A DNA stretch of 64,000 nt, from positions 146,273,165 through 146,337,164 of the forward strand of contig NC_051063.1 of NCBI RefSeq assembly GCF_004664715.2. The letters are read 5' to 3'. The stretch is from Peromyscus leucopus (taxonomy: Eukaryota > Chordata > Mammalia > Rodentia > Cricetidae). This document shows, piece after piece, positions 23,036 to 36,015 of this stretch (its first letter is position 1; every line of letters starts with the position of its first letter). A program made the position numbers and the translations under genes. The notes beneath the pieces were generated by a model. The model did no database searches. It was not told where the DNA came from and was given only the letters and a program-made list of their open reading frames with translations.

Positions 23036-24544
23036 ACTACCCCGAAAAAATAATCATTTCTTAGGAAGAGAGAGCTTCCCAGTAAATTGTATAGTCCCAT
23101 TGGTCTATTTTACTCATTCTGGTGTAAAATTCATCCATTGAAATTTAATTTTTCAGTACAGACCAATCCCAGCCCTCTGAATGTCGAATCCACCATTCAA
23201 AACCATAAACTGAGCATCCCCTGACCACAGCAGAGCTACCCCTCTGGAATGGAGCCATAGTTAAAACAAAAAACCAGAACAACAAAAACCAACTCGAGAT
23301 CATCTGGCTAACATGGGAGTCAATCGAAGCCGGGGTGAGAATAAATTTCCCAAAGTAAAGCAAGATGTCGACATGGGCGATCAGCTGCTCACGAAATGAG
23401 GGGGTCATTTTTTTTTCTTGCCCTCATTTAAAGGTTTCATGTCTGGATCTCATCTGGAGCATCCAAGTAGCTTTGGGCCCAAATAGCTGGCATTCCTCTG
23501 ATAATCCCAGGCCCGTCACCGTCACCGTCTCAGCAGTGAGAATTACACTTCAGCCTTGATTTCAGCATGACGGACTCTCCCAGTTCTCTCACCACAGATA
23601 ATCCTACCTGCAGTCTTCCCGGGGCTCGCTCAGAGCCTGACTGCCCTGGGACACCTGCGCTGGTCCCTGCTGCCCTTGAGTGACAAGTTTGGTCTCTGGA
23701 CAATAGCGCAAAGAAGGCTTTGGGCTGGCTAGCTCCAAGTGGCCAAGACAGCAGCAGCCCAAATGCCCCTCCTGGCCTGTCTGTGGGTGTAAGCATGGCC
23801 TGCTCAGTTCCTGGGGACAAATGGGCATCCCAAATGCAGCTGCAGCTTTCAGAACACTTTGATCCTCCTGCTCAACGACATGTGCCCAAAGGCTGCCAGT
23901 GAGTGACCGTGAGAGACTCGGAGCCACTGAGGATCCTCTCAAACCCATTTATGACTGCGGGTGTTGTCTGATGCTAAGAGGATGGGAAATATGCTTCTAC
24001 AAACAGAGCTGACTAGAAAGCCGCGGTTTCTAGGGCAGTCTGGTCTCCCATGGGGATTCTTTGGGAATGAAGTCACTGATTCATTTCTTTTGGGGCCAGC
24101 AGATTCTAAGAGGTTGAGGAAGGGAGACTGTGGACAGAGGTATCCTGGATCATCCTTTGCCACTGGCTCCCTCAGGGCCTGATACCTCATTTGGATACGT
24201 GCCTGATACCCACACCTCAAAGAGTTGAGGGGCAAAATGAGTCCTATGTGTAAATCACATTTTATGTAGAAACACTTGAAAAATATAATCTGGTGCTACA
24301 GTGATTTTGATCAAGTCTGATTTTTTTTTTCTAAAGCAAAAGTATTCCTAAGCCTTGGGTTTGTGCCATGAAGCAGAGAAAGGCTTTGCAAGTGTAAGAA
24401 GCTCCAGGTGCTGGTGTGAAACTGGGTTGAGTCTCAAAATGCCTTTCTCAGTGTGGTGTCAGGGAAACTGAAGACAGAAGCATGAGCAGCCAGGCACCAC
24501 ACTTCTTAACACCAGGGACTGTTCTCTTTATGTAGCCTTGGCAG

Positions 24545-24548
<4 letters not shown>
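23036..24548. other. Unique intronic sequence
   Basis: Nothing recognised. Confidence 0.45.
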
Positions 24549-24593
<45 letters not shown>

Positions 24594-24602
24594 TGTGTGT
24601 GT
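24549..24602. repeat. (GT)n microsatellite
   Basis: 54 nt of GT with one TA interruption near 24587. Confidence 0.96.
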
Positions 24603-25261
24603 TGTGGGGGAGGGGGATGCATCTCCAAGAGTTACCACACGCCCACTGGAATAGCCACAGATTACAAAGTTTGGAACCACACTGTGCCTCTCACCCTTGC
24701 TCTGGTCTCCCTTGCCCAATTTTAACTTATCATAAAAACTTATTTTCTTCAAAGACAAGTGCAAATGCCCCCTGACATTGTTACATGCCCCAAATCTCCT
24801 TGCTATCTGCCAAAGTACTTGGACACATCATCTAGAGGCCCCTGCCAGCCATTTCTGCCTGGGTCCTTGTATTCTAAGCACATCCACTGAGGCCTAAGCT
24901 AATTGAGGGGGAATATGGTCCTTTACAAAATGCTTTCAGACATGGAAGTAGGAGACTTCAAACAAAACAAAACAAAAAAATCACACAAGGACATTTACTA
25001 ACACTAGACACATTGAATATACAGAATGTACCCCTTGTAAATATCACACATTTCCCTCTTGTCTGAGGTTAAGGCATTGTCCAGTTTTAGGCCTTCTATG
25101 TATTTGATCAAACCCACTTCTAAAAATGAAATTAGTCTCCTGGGACAGAAAATACATTTGTCAAGAATGGATATTAAATCTGTAACTAGGTGGGGAGGGG
25201 GCTTGTCTTGGGGATGGATTAATGTTTCTGAAACATCCTTCCAAAGAGAAAAAGAATAAGA
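24603..25261. other. Unique intronic sequence
   Basis: Nothing recognised except an (AAAC)n-like patch near 24960-24978. Confidence 0.45.
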
Positions 25262-26460
25262 TGTCTCATATGCAACAGGAGAAAATATCTAGGTTTTCCT
25301 AGCAAAATGTCATCTAGCCTAGACAATCCAGTGAGGGAAAGAAGAGTCTTCTAAACAAATGACGGTGGGTGCAAGAAGACGGACTTAGACGTTCATCACT
25401 GAAGATGTGGAAAAGAACTCCAAGAATAGCGCAGTTCTGAACAGAGGAGTTAGAAGCGAGAGATTCTCAGAAGAAACCATGGATGGAAATCTTTGCAACC
25501 TCGGGCTACACAGCTACTTCTTAAGTATAATAACAAGAGTATAAACAATAAGATAAGATCAAAAGCCTTATACTTCAGGGGATGCTATCAAGAAATGGAA
25601 AAGAAAATCCCCGTAATTACAGCCTACATGGACAAATCATTTCTTTGATCAGGAACACCTGTCAACCTATCTGTCAATTTATCACAAAGGTATTCAACAT
25701 CACTATCAGGGGAAGCGAAGTCAAAGCTGGGCATGGTGGCTCACACATCTATAATTCCAGGATTTGGGAGGCCGAGGCAGGAGGATTGGGAGTTCAGGGC
25801 CTTTCTAGGCTACAAAGTCAGTTCGAGGCTAGGCTGTGCTACAGGAGACCCTGTCACAAATAAAGAAGAATAAAAATCCAAACTACATAAAGACAGCACT
25901 TCACATCCCCCAGAATGACTTGAATGACAGAGGGTTGGTGGCCAGTATTTGGAGAAACTGAACCTTCTCACATTGCTCGTGGGCACTCAGGAAATCAGCT
26001 CAAAATGTGAACTATGAACAGAGCGGTACCACACGACTCAGTAACTCCTCTCTTAGTTATAGATCCAAGAGAAGTGAAAATCTGCCCATTGAAAACCTCA
26101 TATGCAAATGCTGCTGGAACATCACTTAAGAGTCCACATAAGGGGAAAAAGAAATAAACTTGAATATCTACCCACTAAAGGAAGGAACGATCAATGAAAC
26201 CCAGGACTGTAGATAAAATTTCCAGAATAGACAAATCCACAGACATGGGAAGCAAATTAGTGGTTGCCTAGGGCTTGGCAAAGGGAAGTCAGGGCGACTT
26301 CTAACAGGAACAGGGCTCATTTCGGGGAAGATGAAAATATTCAAAATTAAATTATGGTGATGGTTGTACAACTTCATGGCTACACCAAACAACACTGAAG
26401 CATGTATTTAAACAGGTGAATTTTATGGCACACAAATTGTACTTCAAAAGAGATATTTAA
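25262..26460 (+). repeat. Ancient LINE-1 3' portion, interrupted by a B1
   Basis: The late ORF2 region is visible (tattcaacatcactatcag before the B1; aaactacataaagacagcac and ggttggtggccagtatttgg after it). The L1M-type 3' end follows: ttagtggttgcctagggctt, ttatggtgatggttgtacaa, aaacaggtgaattttatggc. Many stops show that it is dead. Confidence 0.8.
25727..25866 (+). repeat. B1 SINE inside the L1
   Basis: gctgggcatggtggctcaca, gggaggccgaggcaggagga, ggagaccctgtcacaaataa. An older, diverged B1 placed within the L1 relic. Confidence 0.88.
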
Positions 26461-26959
26461 AATATCATCAAGCCACCAAATTTTCTTTAAAACATTCCCT
26501 TTTTATTACAAGAGTATAGCATAGTAGATATTCAAAAACACTAAAGAACTTAAAACAGACATACAAAACCCTCTCCTAACTCCACCTCTATACAACGAGA
26601 GAATTTTATTGTCTTCAATGGGGCTCTTCACGTTGCATCCCTGAGTCTCCATCCAAGTCAGATACAGCTCCCAGCACACTCAGGAGCCCCGAGACTCATC
26701 TTCTCGGTGGGCTCAGTCAGTGTCCTCAGTGGCTCAGAGGTAGACCAGGAGAGAAACAAGGGGGAATTTGTGGTGAACTTTGACAAGAAAGTGTGACTGC
26801 TTTGTGGTCTGGAGATGGCAAAGAGAAGAGTAATTCTGACTGCTCTAAGGAGAATGGGGGGTGGGGGTCCCTTCATCTGATCAGGGGTCCCCAGGAACTG
26901 GCAGAGATCTGCAAGTATTCTACGTCACCGATGCTCCTTTTATGCAAGAAGATAGAAAC
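26461..26959. other. Unique intronic sequence
   Basis: Nothing recognised. Confidence 0.45.
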
Positions 26960-27170
26960 AGCCATTTAATTCTCTATTAGCCTTCCCATCACTCCTGTCT
27001 TCTACTGAGCATTCACACTCCAGCATGTTAAGTAATATGTGCCAGAGGTTGGGACCAGCAACCTCGAATCCCATTGTCTCATAAGGAGCTTAGGAAGCAA
27101 GTATAATTATTCTTCCCATTTTTCAAGAGAGGAAACTGAGATGTCCATGTACATATGACCTTGGGTCCTG
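26960..27170 (+). repeat. MIR SINE relic
   Basis: actgagcattcacactccag, then ttattcttcccatttttcaa and gagaggaaactgagatgtc, close to the conserved MIR core. Confidence 0.7.
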
Positions 27171-27584
27171 AGTGTCTGTGTATTCCTAAAGTGTTACCAT
27201 GGTGATTTCTGACACACACACAATCTTATCATCAATCCATCCCCTCAGTTCTTTATCTAACAAGGAATATCATCCTGACAACTTGAAACTTTGACCTTGA
27301 CCATTCTTCATCGTGGAAAACAGACATCAGGGTATCAGGCTTCTCTGTCAATCTACTCCTGGACTAGGGAGGCAAGTCCTCCTGGTTCAGTAAGCTGAGG
27401 TTCCACCGGGGACTGCCCTTTTCCTCTAATTCAAATTCACCTCAGATATGGGTAAAACTCCTGTTTTCCCTGAGCCATTTGCTGGGAAATATTCGAACAC
27501 AGAAATCAGTGCAAAGAACAAAAAACCAAGTCTAGTCTCTTTCCTCCACTTACACCAATAAGTGGTCACACTTTGTTTATTTTA

Positions 27585-28420
27585 TTAGCTGTTTTTTTTT
27601 TCTGAGATGTAATTCACATTCACATTCTGAGACAGAAGGTGTATACCTTAGGTTCACTCTTTTAAAGTGTACAAAATCAAAGGTTGCATTCTTACAGAAT
27701 TATACAACCGTCACCATGATCTACTTTTAGAATATTTTCATTACTCCAAAAAGCAACCCTGTGTTTATGGTCATCACTTCCTGCTCCTCCCCAATCCCTC
27801 TAACTACAAATGTGCTTTCTGTCTGTGAACTTACCTGGTTTGAAAATCCCATCAACATCAGGTGACACGATATGTAGTTCTCTTTGCCTGGTTTCATTCA
27901 CACAGAATCATGTTTTCAAGGCTCAGTTTTTTTTTTGTTTTTTTTTTTTTTTTTGAGACAGGGTTTCTCTGTGCAGCTTTGGAGCTTTTGCTGGAACTCA
28001 CTCTATAGCCCAGGCTGGCCTCAAACTCACAGAGATCCGCCTGCCTCTGCCTCCCAAGTGCTGGGATTAAAGGCGTGCGCCACCACCGCCCGGTGCATGT
28101 ACCAGTATTTCTTGCTTCCAGGTAGCATTTTACCCTAAGGTTGGATACACCAGGATTTATGCAGATATTCATTGCACAAGTGATATTTGGCTATTGCCCT
28201 TTGGGGACTATTAGGAATAATGTCCTATGATCACTCATGTGCAAGTCTCTCGTGAACCTGGTTCTCTTAGGGGTAGCCTAGAGATGGAAATGCTGGATCA
28301 TATGGTAACTCTGTTTAAATTTTTGATGAACCAAGGTTATGGTTTTTAGTTTCCATTATCTCTAATTTGATGAACAAATGTAAATGCATATTTCTTAAAA
28401 TAGTGGCGTGTAAGATGATT
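27585..28420 (-). repeat. Ancient LINE-1 (L1M-type), interrupted by a B1
   Basis: Antisense L1 text in the expected order: cacattctgagacagaaggt, cttttaaagtgtacaaaatc, acaaccgtcaccatgatcta, aaaaagcaaccctgtgttta. After the B1 come catgtaccagtatttcttg, tttggctattgccctttgg and aatgctggatcatatggtaa. Confidence 0.8.
27927..28093 (-). repeat. B1 SINE inside the L1
   Basis: T-rich tail then gagacagggtttctctgtgc, ccaggctggcctcaaactca, cctcccaagtgctgggatta, caccaccgcccgg. Confidence 0.95.
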
Positions 28421-28467
28421 GCCAACCTTATTAATTAAACTAATAGCTCTCTCCTGTCTTCCTTCTT

Positions 28468-28562
28468 TTAGGGGTGGACTGGGAGAGATTCTAGGAACCA
28501 AACTTAGGGCCTGGACATGTGCATATTAGGAAGTGATCTACCACTAAGCCATACCCCAGCTC
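28468..28562 (-). repeat. ID/B4-type SINE fragment
   Basis: ttctaggaaccaaacttagg, tgatctaccactaagccata, ccccagctcc is the antisense of the ID (tRNA-Ala-like) head. Confidence 0.6.
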
Positions 28563-28689
28563 CAGACAGCTTCTTCGAAAACCTAAGAGGATATAGGAGG
28601 TATGTCTGAAACACTGAAGATTTGTATCAATAAACATTGGTCTACTTTGTTTTTTATTTGTTCTGTAACAGTGATACAAAGGTATCTCA

Positions 28690-29155
28690 TTGACTGAAGA
28701 CTTTTGTGTCCTGGATAAAGTGTGGTTAGAATATGAGTTGCTCCCCAATGTGGTAGAGTTAGGAGGTGATGGGGTCTTTAAGAGGCGGGGCTTAGTACAA
28801 AGTGATTAGGTTACTGGCCATCATCTTAAGAAGGCACTATTGCTGATCTCTTGGGATGACATAGTTTCCCGTGAAAATAGGCCACTGTAAAAGGAGGGAA
28901 CCTGACTTCTGTGCCTCTTTACTCTCTGAATCACCATGTAATCCCTCTTTCTTGCCTGTGGTCCTGCCACGATGTGGTCCTGCCACGATGTGGTCCTGCC
29001 ACGATGTGGTCCTGCCACGATGTGGTCCTGCCACAATGCTGTCTGCTATGAGCAGACACAGCCAGGAGGACCCCTGCCAGAGCCAGCATCAGCATGTGAC
29101 ATCAAGGACACTGGTCTCCCAAACCTTTAAATAACATTTTATCAAATAAATTCTT

Positions 29156-29156
<1 letters not shown>
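28690..29156 (+). repeat. MaLR-type LTR relic
   Basis: gttaggaggtgatggggtct, aagaggcggggcttagtaca, a region with ccatgtaatccctctttct, and the ending tcaaataaattcttacg, which may supply the poly(A) signal of an MLT-like LTR. Contains a 16-bp tandem array. Confidence 0.5.
28957..29037. repeat. 16-bp tandem repeat, five copies
   Basis: Unit tgtggtcctgccacga repeated without gaps. The last copy differs by one base. The unit is partly self-complementary (gtgg...ccac). Confidence 0.96.

Positions 29157-29157
<1 letters not shown>

Positions 29158-29200
<43 letters not shown>
29158..29200. repeat. (GT)n microsatellite
   Basis: Pure GT, about 42 nt, directly after the LTR relic. Confidence 0.97.
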
Positions 29201-29201
<1 letters not shown>

Positions 29202-30476
29202 AAGGAGGTCTGCCCTGAATTAGTGACTCCAATATACCTACATCTCTGGTATATAAGTTTTCCTTAGTTCTAGAATGAGGAATACACTATCTCAGTCCTG
29301 ACTGAAGACCCAGTACACAATCCATCCTTGTCCTTCTTGAGCATCACAAGTCTTTCTGGAATGTTGCTTCCATGTTTAAGTGACTATAGGTTTGTTTACA
29401 TGAAGGTCCGAAGGCTAGTGTGGACTTGTTCAGAATGTCACCTGCCTCCAGATCCCCAAGCTTCTGTTAACAGTGCCAACACCAGCCCGCCACCATGCCC
29501 ACCCTCACCCCAGCTGACTTCTGCTTTTGCTAAACAGATACCTTCAGTACTTGGGAGTCTCTGAGAAGCCATGCAGCTCTGGGGATGCTGAGCCACCTTG
29601 CAGAGGCCAGTTAATACCCTACATGCATGTGGTGACCCAGTCGACCATAGGACTTGTGTGTACCTCCAGATACTGTATTAAACCAAACCATACCTCCGCC
29701 TTGGGTTCTTTGATGCCAGTTTAATCTCACTGCTGAAACCAACCCAGCCATTCACATCATGCCTACTTCTTTGTAGCTACCCTAGACCCAGAGACTCAAT
29801 GTAGACTACACTATAAACACCTGAACTTATCTTGGAAAGGAAATAGGGCGCCAGGTAACCACTGTGGAGGTGCCACACTGGGCAGACAACTCAGCAGTAA
29901 GTCTGGGCACCTGGCTTTCGATTGTTCCTAATACCAAACTGGCAGGCAAGTCAGATGCTCCTGCCAGCTCGCTTGGATCAAAAGGACCATGACACGTCAG
30001 AACACAAAGACCTGATAAGAACAAGGGTGGCTTTGTTCTGCACTATCCTTTGAAAACCCTGGCAGCTTTGCCCTGGAGAAGGCTAGTCTACCCAGCCTTG
30101 GTGCCAAACCAGGAGAACACGGGCCGGTGACATGTTCCCTTAGGCAGCCTCTTCACACCAAGCACATGGGCTTGGGACCTTCCCATTGCACTGGACGTCT
30201 AACCTTCTACTTTGGCAAAGTTTGAACATCTCAGGCAGGGAGTGCATGCAATGGCTGAGTCACGTATGGAGAAGAAGAGCCATGGAGGCAAAATGCTCTG
30301 GGTAGGCCAGCCTTGCCTCAATGAAAAACCATTCTCTCCAAAAGCCAAAAGGCCCAACAATGAGAAACAGCCTTGTAGGACAAGAGTTACTAACTCAAAT
30401 GTTCTAGGGATCTGGGAAGTGTCTTCAGGTAATTGCCTATATAATGGTCTTCTGTTGTAGATAAACTCTGGTGAGA
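29201..30476. other. Unique intronic sequence
   Basis: Nothing recognised. Confidence 0.45.
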
Positions 30477-30505
30477 TTTTTTTTCCTTTTTTTTTTTTTT
30501 TTTTT

Positions 30506-30852
30506 ACTATGTATGTGTGCTTTTGTATGTAGTTTGCATGTGCATGGATATACATGCACATGTGTATACAAACATGTAGAGACCCAAGGCTCATGTCAAG
30601 AATCATCCTCCATTGCTCTTTGACCTAATTTATTGAGGCAGGGTCTCTCAATCAAACCCAGACCTCACTGATATGGCTAATCTTGGCAAGCCAGCTTGCT
30701 CTAGGGGATCCCCAGCCTCCACCTTTTGATGCTGGCATTACAGGTGGACTGTCATGCCCCCCGGCATTTATGTGGGTTCTGGAGATCCAAACCCTGGTCC
30801 TCTCGTTTGCACAGCCAATGCTTTAACCACTGACCCATCTCTTCTGCCCTTT
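30506..30852 (-). repeat. B4 SINE
   Basis: The preceding T-rich tract (30477-30505) is its tail. Then gtgcatggatatacatgcac, ttattgaggcagggtctctc, gatgctggcattacaggtgg, gtgggttctggagatccaaa and ttaaccactgacccatctct: antisense composite of B1-like and ID-like halves. Confidence 0.75.
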
Positions 30853-33647
30853 GAGGACATTTTAATGACAAAAGGCTGTGTTCTGTGATTTAATGTTACA
30901 AAGGATTATACTCATATTTTTTCTATTCTTCACCTTCCACATTTCTTGATGAGGATTTGAATAAAGAAGCTCATCCATTTCCTCTCACTGGTCCCCACAG
31001 AGAATAAGAGCACAAACTTGAGGGTAATGGCTATTACCACTTAGCATCAGAGAAGGGAGGTGAGCAGAATGGTGGGGACAAAGGCAAGCCATCAATCTAG
31101 CAACAGGGGCTCCCTACAGAGATATAGGCCTGAAGTGGCTAGATCCTTCCAAACAGCAACGTGTGTCCACAAGGGCACGTTTGTCCTAAATCTCGGAAAA
31201 CAAATTTAAAATGAAACAAAAGTAAGCTTGTGGCTGATGCAGCTCTGGAGTAACCAGGCTGTGGCTTTTGCATGGGTACGTGCCCATCTCTAATCCAGGG
31301 CCCCTGTACAGTCCTAAGCACCTGTCATAAGGCCACTAATGTGACCTTGCCTTCCCAAGACATCAAGCACTGGGCAACCTAAGGTGAATGAGGACTCCAG
31401 CAAGTACTGCCCTGGTGGCTCCTGCGTGCAGGGATGTCTACACTGACCACAGGCTATGCAATTACACAATGAGGACGTCAGACCTGAGCCTGAGAGAATG
31501 ACAAGCACCCTGCTTCCTGTCATAGCTAGAGCGGGAGAGTTCATGGTGGAATTTCCACCGAAACCAGACATTTATCATAAGTGCTGACCAGGGTGAAAGA
31601 ACTGTCTGAAACACACAGGGTCACTCTGTCATCTCCTACCGAGGCACTACAAAGTCTCAAGTTGGGGAGGGGCAGACTTGAAAGGGAGTTAAGAGAGAAA
31701 ATGCTGGCTATTGTGGAGATAAAATACTCTCTTGGTTTATAAGGGCCCAGTTCTTCACAAGGCCATTGTTTGCTGGGCAACCCCTCAGATCTGCCTTACC
31801 CTTTTGGCTGGATTAGATTTCCAAAGACTTCCAGGGACACAGAATGCTTTGTCCAGCACTGGAACTCCAGGAAGGGGGGCTCCCTCAAGTTACAGAGAGC
31901 CTGAGGGGCCAGCTCAGGGCTCCCTACCATTCTGCTACTCGCTAGGGATGGGCCACCCACAGATTTGAGGAGCAGGCAGCTAGGGGGGCTGTGAAACTAG
32001 TCAGGCAACTTCAAGAATCCTACAAAGGAGCCACCACATGCACCTAGACTGAGGAACCCCAGAAGCAGCACCTGGGGTCAGGTAGTTTGGATTCCTAAAG
32101 AGATCTGTTTCCGCCGGCGCTGGTGGCACAGGCGGGTAGGATATGCTGAAGAGGCAGAGGCAGGAGATCTGCTTCCTTCCATTTATAGCAAAAGACACAG
32201 TCTTGGTGGCTCCCCTGTTAGAAAAACATTTACTTATCATAGCATAAGCCTTCTGAGGGACAAGCAGGGATTTTACAGAGCTGGAAAAATCCTTCACTTC
32301 TCCTTTCATAGTTGGAGAACACACAGAATCATTCTCACATCTGAAAATGCCTATGGTTTCATCAAAGTAGCCAAGTGTCTGGGCATTGCTCATGGGAGGA
32401 CCAGGAGGGGATGAAAACCTAGAAGAGATTCCCTAATAGCTCAGAGACAAATCTGGACATGGAGGGCTCAGAGCACAGTGGCCACTGTTCTGAGCATGAG
32501 CTCAAGCCAGTTAGGGAGGACCAAAGCGGAGGAACACTGGGGCAGCCCATCAACTCAGCAATCGGGACAGGGCCTGCATCCCAAAGGTATGGAACCCTAG
32601 AAATCCAGGCATATAACACCAGGAACATGGATTTGTACCCTCCACAGTAGGCCACCAAGTGGAAGCTTCTAATGCCATTGAACTCATGCAAAGAAGCGTG
32701 CAAGAGAAAAGACGCGATGGAGGCCCCTGGAGATGTGGAGGAGCCAGTGTGCTGTATAAAGGGAGTAACAGGTTGAGTTTAGCAGGAAAAGCAGCAGCAT
32801 GCTGGTTGGACTGACGTAATAGAGCTTCTGTGCAGAGTGGGAACGTCGTCATGACCGTGAATCATGGACCACACCTGGCAGTCAGCTGTCCTGATCCTCA
32901 AAGATGACAGTTGTGTGAAATCCAGTCTGCTTTTTGTGGCTCAGCACAATGAGGTCAGACAAATAGGTGATGCCCCTCTGTCGTTTTGAAGGTCACCAAG
33001 ATGGAGGTGCTGATGGACAGGTAAGGAAGGAGCAGCTGTCTGTACCTGGCCTCTTCTCCTCCAAGTGGCCTCCCCTCCCAACCCCAGCCCCAGGGTGCTG
33101 AGCCCCACTCCCCTCTCAGTCTGTCTGCTTATCCAGAGTCCCCTCTGCAGCTCGCCCAGGGTATAGTCTTAAGTTCAGCCTTAACCCCAGCGCCATGCAA
33201 AGCTCGCTCTCCACCTTCGTGCAGATGATCCCTACCTTCTGTGCTAAGAGCTGTGCCAGATGCCAGCTGGTGAAGATAATGGATCCCCTCACCCTTTCCC
33301 ATCTACCACGTGTGGAAACACCACAAGTCCCCAGGAGCCCCTTGTACCCCCACCCCCACCCCGCTCGTCTCTAGGTCATTACTATTGAACCTAACGACTG
33401 AACCCCACTGATTTGGAAAGCTCTGCTCACCCACTTCCCTCTAGTCTCCCTTTAAATTTAAATGAACACAAACTTGGCTTTCAATAACAGAAAACTTACT
33501 GGCCATTTCCAAATCTTAGGAACCACCACCACCACTGTGCAGGCCAGAAGTTTGTGAGTGGGCAGTTCCAGACTGGTCTACAGACAAGTGTTTACAAACT
33601 CTTCATGAATGGGTCTGCTCTCAGTTTCTGGAAGGCTGCTGATGCAG
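30853..33647. other. Mostly unique intronic sequence
   Basis: A possible 60-bp B1 fragment near 32112-32170 (ctggtggcacaggcgggtag ... gaggcagaggcaggag). No gene recognised. Confidence 0.45.
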
Positions 33648-33669
33648 CACACACACACACACACACACA
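33648..33669. repeat. (CA)11 microsatellite
   Basis: Short pure CA tract. Confidence 0.95.
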
Positions 33670-34086
33670 GCAGCTTCCTATGGCGGAACATCTCCGAAGA
33701 TCCCAGCAGACTGTCCTGGGTCAAGTGGGGGAGGGGTCACAGGGCACGAGAGAAGCTGGCCAAAGGCCGTGGGCTGCCACACCTGGCTTCACTGCCCAGT
33801 GGTGAGCATACAGGTGAATGCAGTGCAAAAAGGAGTCCCAGTTGTTAGGCTCAAAGCCAGCACCAGCTCTACACCACCGTCACCTTCAGTCAGCTGCCTC
33901 CACTCCTGGTTTTGCCCCACAAAAGGAAACAGAGCTGTGTCCATGTTGTTCTGTCCATAGCTCCTGGACCAGAAACCTTTTTTCCACATAAAATCTCCAT
34001 CTTCAGCAAAGACTACCAGGCCTCACCCATGGTTCTGCCTCCCCCCTCCAGCCTGAAGCTTCACCTCCCCGTCTTCTTTTTTGGAT
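33670..34086. other. Unique intronic sequence
   Basis: Nothing recognised. Confidence 0.45.
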
Positions 34087-34290
34087 GTACAGAGTAAAGG
34101 TAATAAAGCCATGAGGCAGAATGTAGATTAATAGAAATGGGTTAATTTGCATTATAAGAGCTAGTTAGAAACAAGCCTAAGCTATTGGCCAAGCTTTCAT
34201 AATTAATAAGAGCTGGCTGGTGGGACTGAAAAAGTTTAACTACAGGTGGGGCCCCGTGACAGTTTTAGCAGCTTTATAAGAAGAGGAGGA
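34087..34290 (-). repeat. Rodent interspersed repeat of unassigned class (opposite copy at 39375)
   Basis: gattaatagaaatgggttaa, tataagagctagttagaaac and aagcctaagctattggccaa are the reverse complement of blocks in the element at 39375-39655. I suspect an RMER-type or LTR-derived repeat. Confidence 0.55.
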
Positions 34291-35689
34291 GGGAATAAGC
34301 TGGCATGCTTGCTCTTATTGTCATGTGACTCTGCATGTTGTGCTGTAGCAAGAAGTCCCTTACCAGGTGTAAATAGCACATTCTCAGATTTCCAAGCCCC
34401 AGAACTTTAACCCCAAACAAGCTCCACTATTTACAAGTTGCCTGGCCTCGGGTAGTGTGCTACAACAATAGAAACAGGTCTTAAAGTGATTAGTAAGTGT
34501 ACTGGCCCTTAAAATATGGACTTGCATCAAGGGAAGAGGAAGGCTCAAGTGAATGGGTGATCAGAGATGGTCCTGAGAAAATGCGGATGCTGGCCAGGCC
34601 CAGGGAGACTTCCTGCTGTGAGTGACCACAAGAAACCGAGGAACATGTACATGTTGGCAAAGGCGCACCACTGAGACACCACTCTCATGAAGCTCTGGTA
34701 AGGGCTGCATTCCTCAGGAAGCTGTAGGGCCCTGGTCAAAGTAAAGTTGGGGTGACCTGTCTGCTTGGCAGCCTGGGAAGGAGCTGGCTCACCAGCTCTC
34801 TTCATCGCTGGGCTTCTTGCAGGTATATGGAAACCTGAGGTAGATTTGGCACACCAGCATCATGGCCCATCCCTGCCTGTCTGTGAGGCTGTAGGGAGGG
34901 AAGTTGGATGGGCCCAAGAGTAGCTGCTGCACCCACTGTCCATTGCTATTCCTGTCTCCTCTGCACCCAGCCCTGATAGCAGGGAGACTGAAGTTGTGAC
35001 CAGCCTTGGCTGCAAGCTCCAGATGGAGCACGGCTCTTAGGAATCATCCCTTGATTACTCCAACATGGTAGCTCACCATGTCCTCAGTAGGCAAGGAGAA
35101 ACCCATGTAGAGTAAAGTTCTGAGCAGCCCAACAGTAAGAGAACAGGACACAAAAGGTCATTTCAGGCCACGAGACTCTCTTCCCACTAAATCTCGCTCC
35201 ACCCATTCCAGGTGTTGAGGGAAGAAATGGCTGTGAGCCAAGCTTCCATAGGCCATTGTTCCAATTCTGCTCTGTACTATGAGTCTCATCTATGCCTTCC
35301 CTCGAAAACTTCAGCCTTGGAATTTCTGCTGACATCCAGGCCCGTGGGACAACCACATTCATTTCAGTGGCCTTTGCCTCCTTAAGAAGCAGCAGTATAT
35401 TTTAAAAGCTGGTACTCAGCCTTCGCACAGGCAGAAGGGCTGTGGATGAAAAACTATAGCAAAGCTGTTCCCTCTAAACTGATAGACTCCACCCTCTTGG
35501 ACTGTTATCTAGATAGTCAGTTGATCACATAGCACTACACAATGTCCAGAGGGGAATACATATTCAGTCAAAGCTGCCCACTCCATGCTCAATAACACAT
35601 GCACACCAGCAGGGCCATAGGAGCAGCAGACACCATGTCCTCTCCACCTGACCAAGGGCCAACAGCTTCCTTTGAAGACTAGGCAGGGA
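34291..35689. other. Unique intronic sequence
   Basis: Nothing recognised. Confidence 0.45.
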
Positions 35690-36015
35690 CAGGGACAGTA
35701 GCTCAGCTGTTACAGTACCTGCACTACAAGCATGAGGAACCAAGTTATACCCTCAGAGCCCTCCTAAAAAAGCTAGGCATGGAGACCCATGTCTGTCATC
35801 TGAGTGCTGGGAGTTAAAGATCCACAGACCCCTAAGGTTCATTGGCCAGCCAATTAGCTTGCCCTACTGTGTGAGCTCCAGGCTAGTGAAAGTCGCCATT
35901 TCAGAAATAAACATGAATGGTTCCTGAAAAGCAACACTCGAGGTGAGTCTGTGCACATGCATGTCTCTCACGCACACGTGTACACATAAGTGCACGTGCA
36001 CGTACACACTCATTT
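35690..36015 (+). repeat. B4 SINE
   Basis: An ID-like head (cagtagctcagctgttacag, ctacaagcatgaggaaccaa) is joined to B1-like text (aagctaggcatggagaccca, gtctgtcatctgagtgctgg) and a CA-rich tail (cacgtgtacacataagtgca). Confidence 0.75.

Noticed and set aside
28957..29037. CRISPR-like regular array
   Set aside because: 16-bp units with no spacers, in a mammalian intron. A simple tandem repeat.
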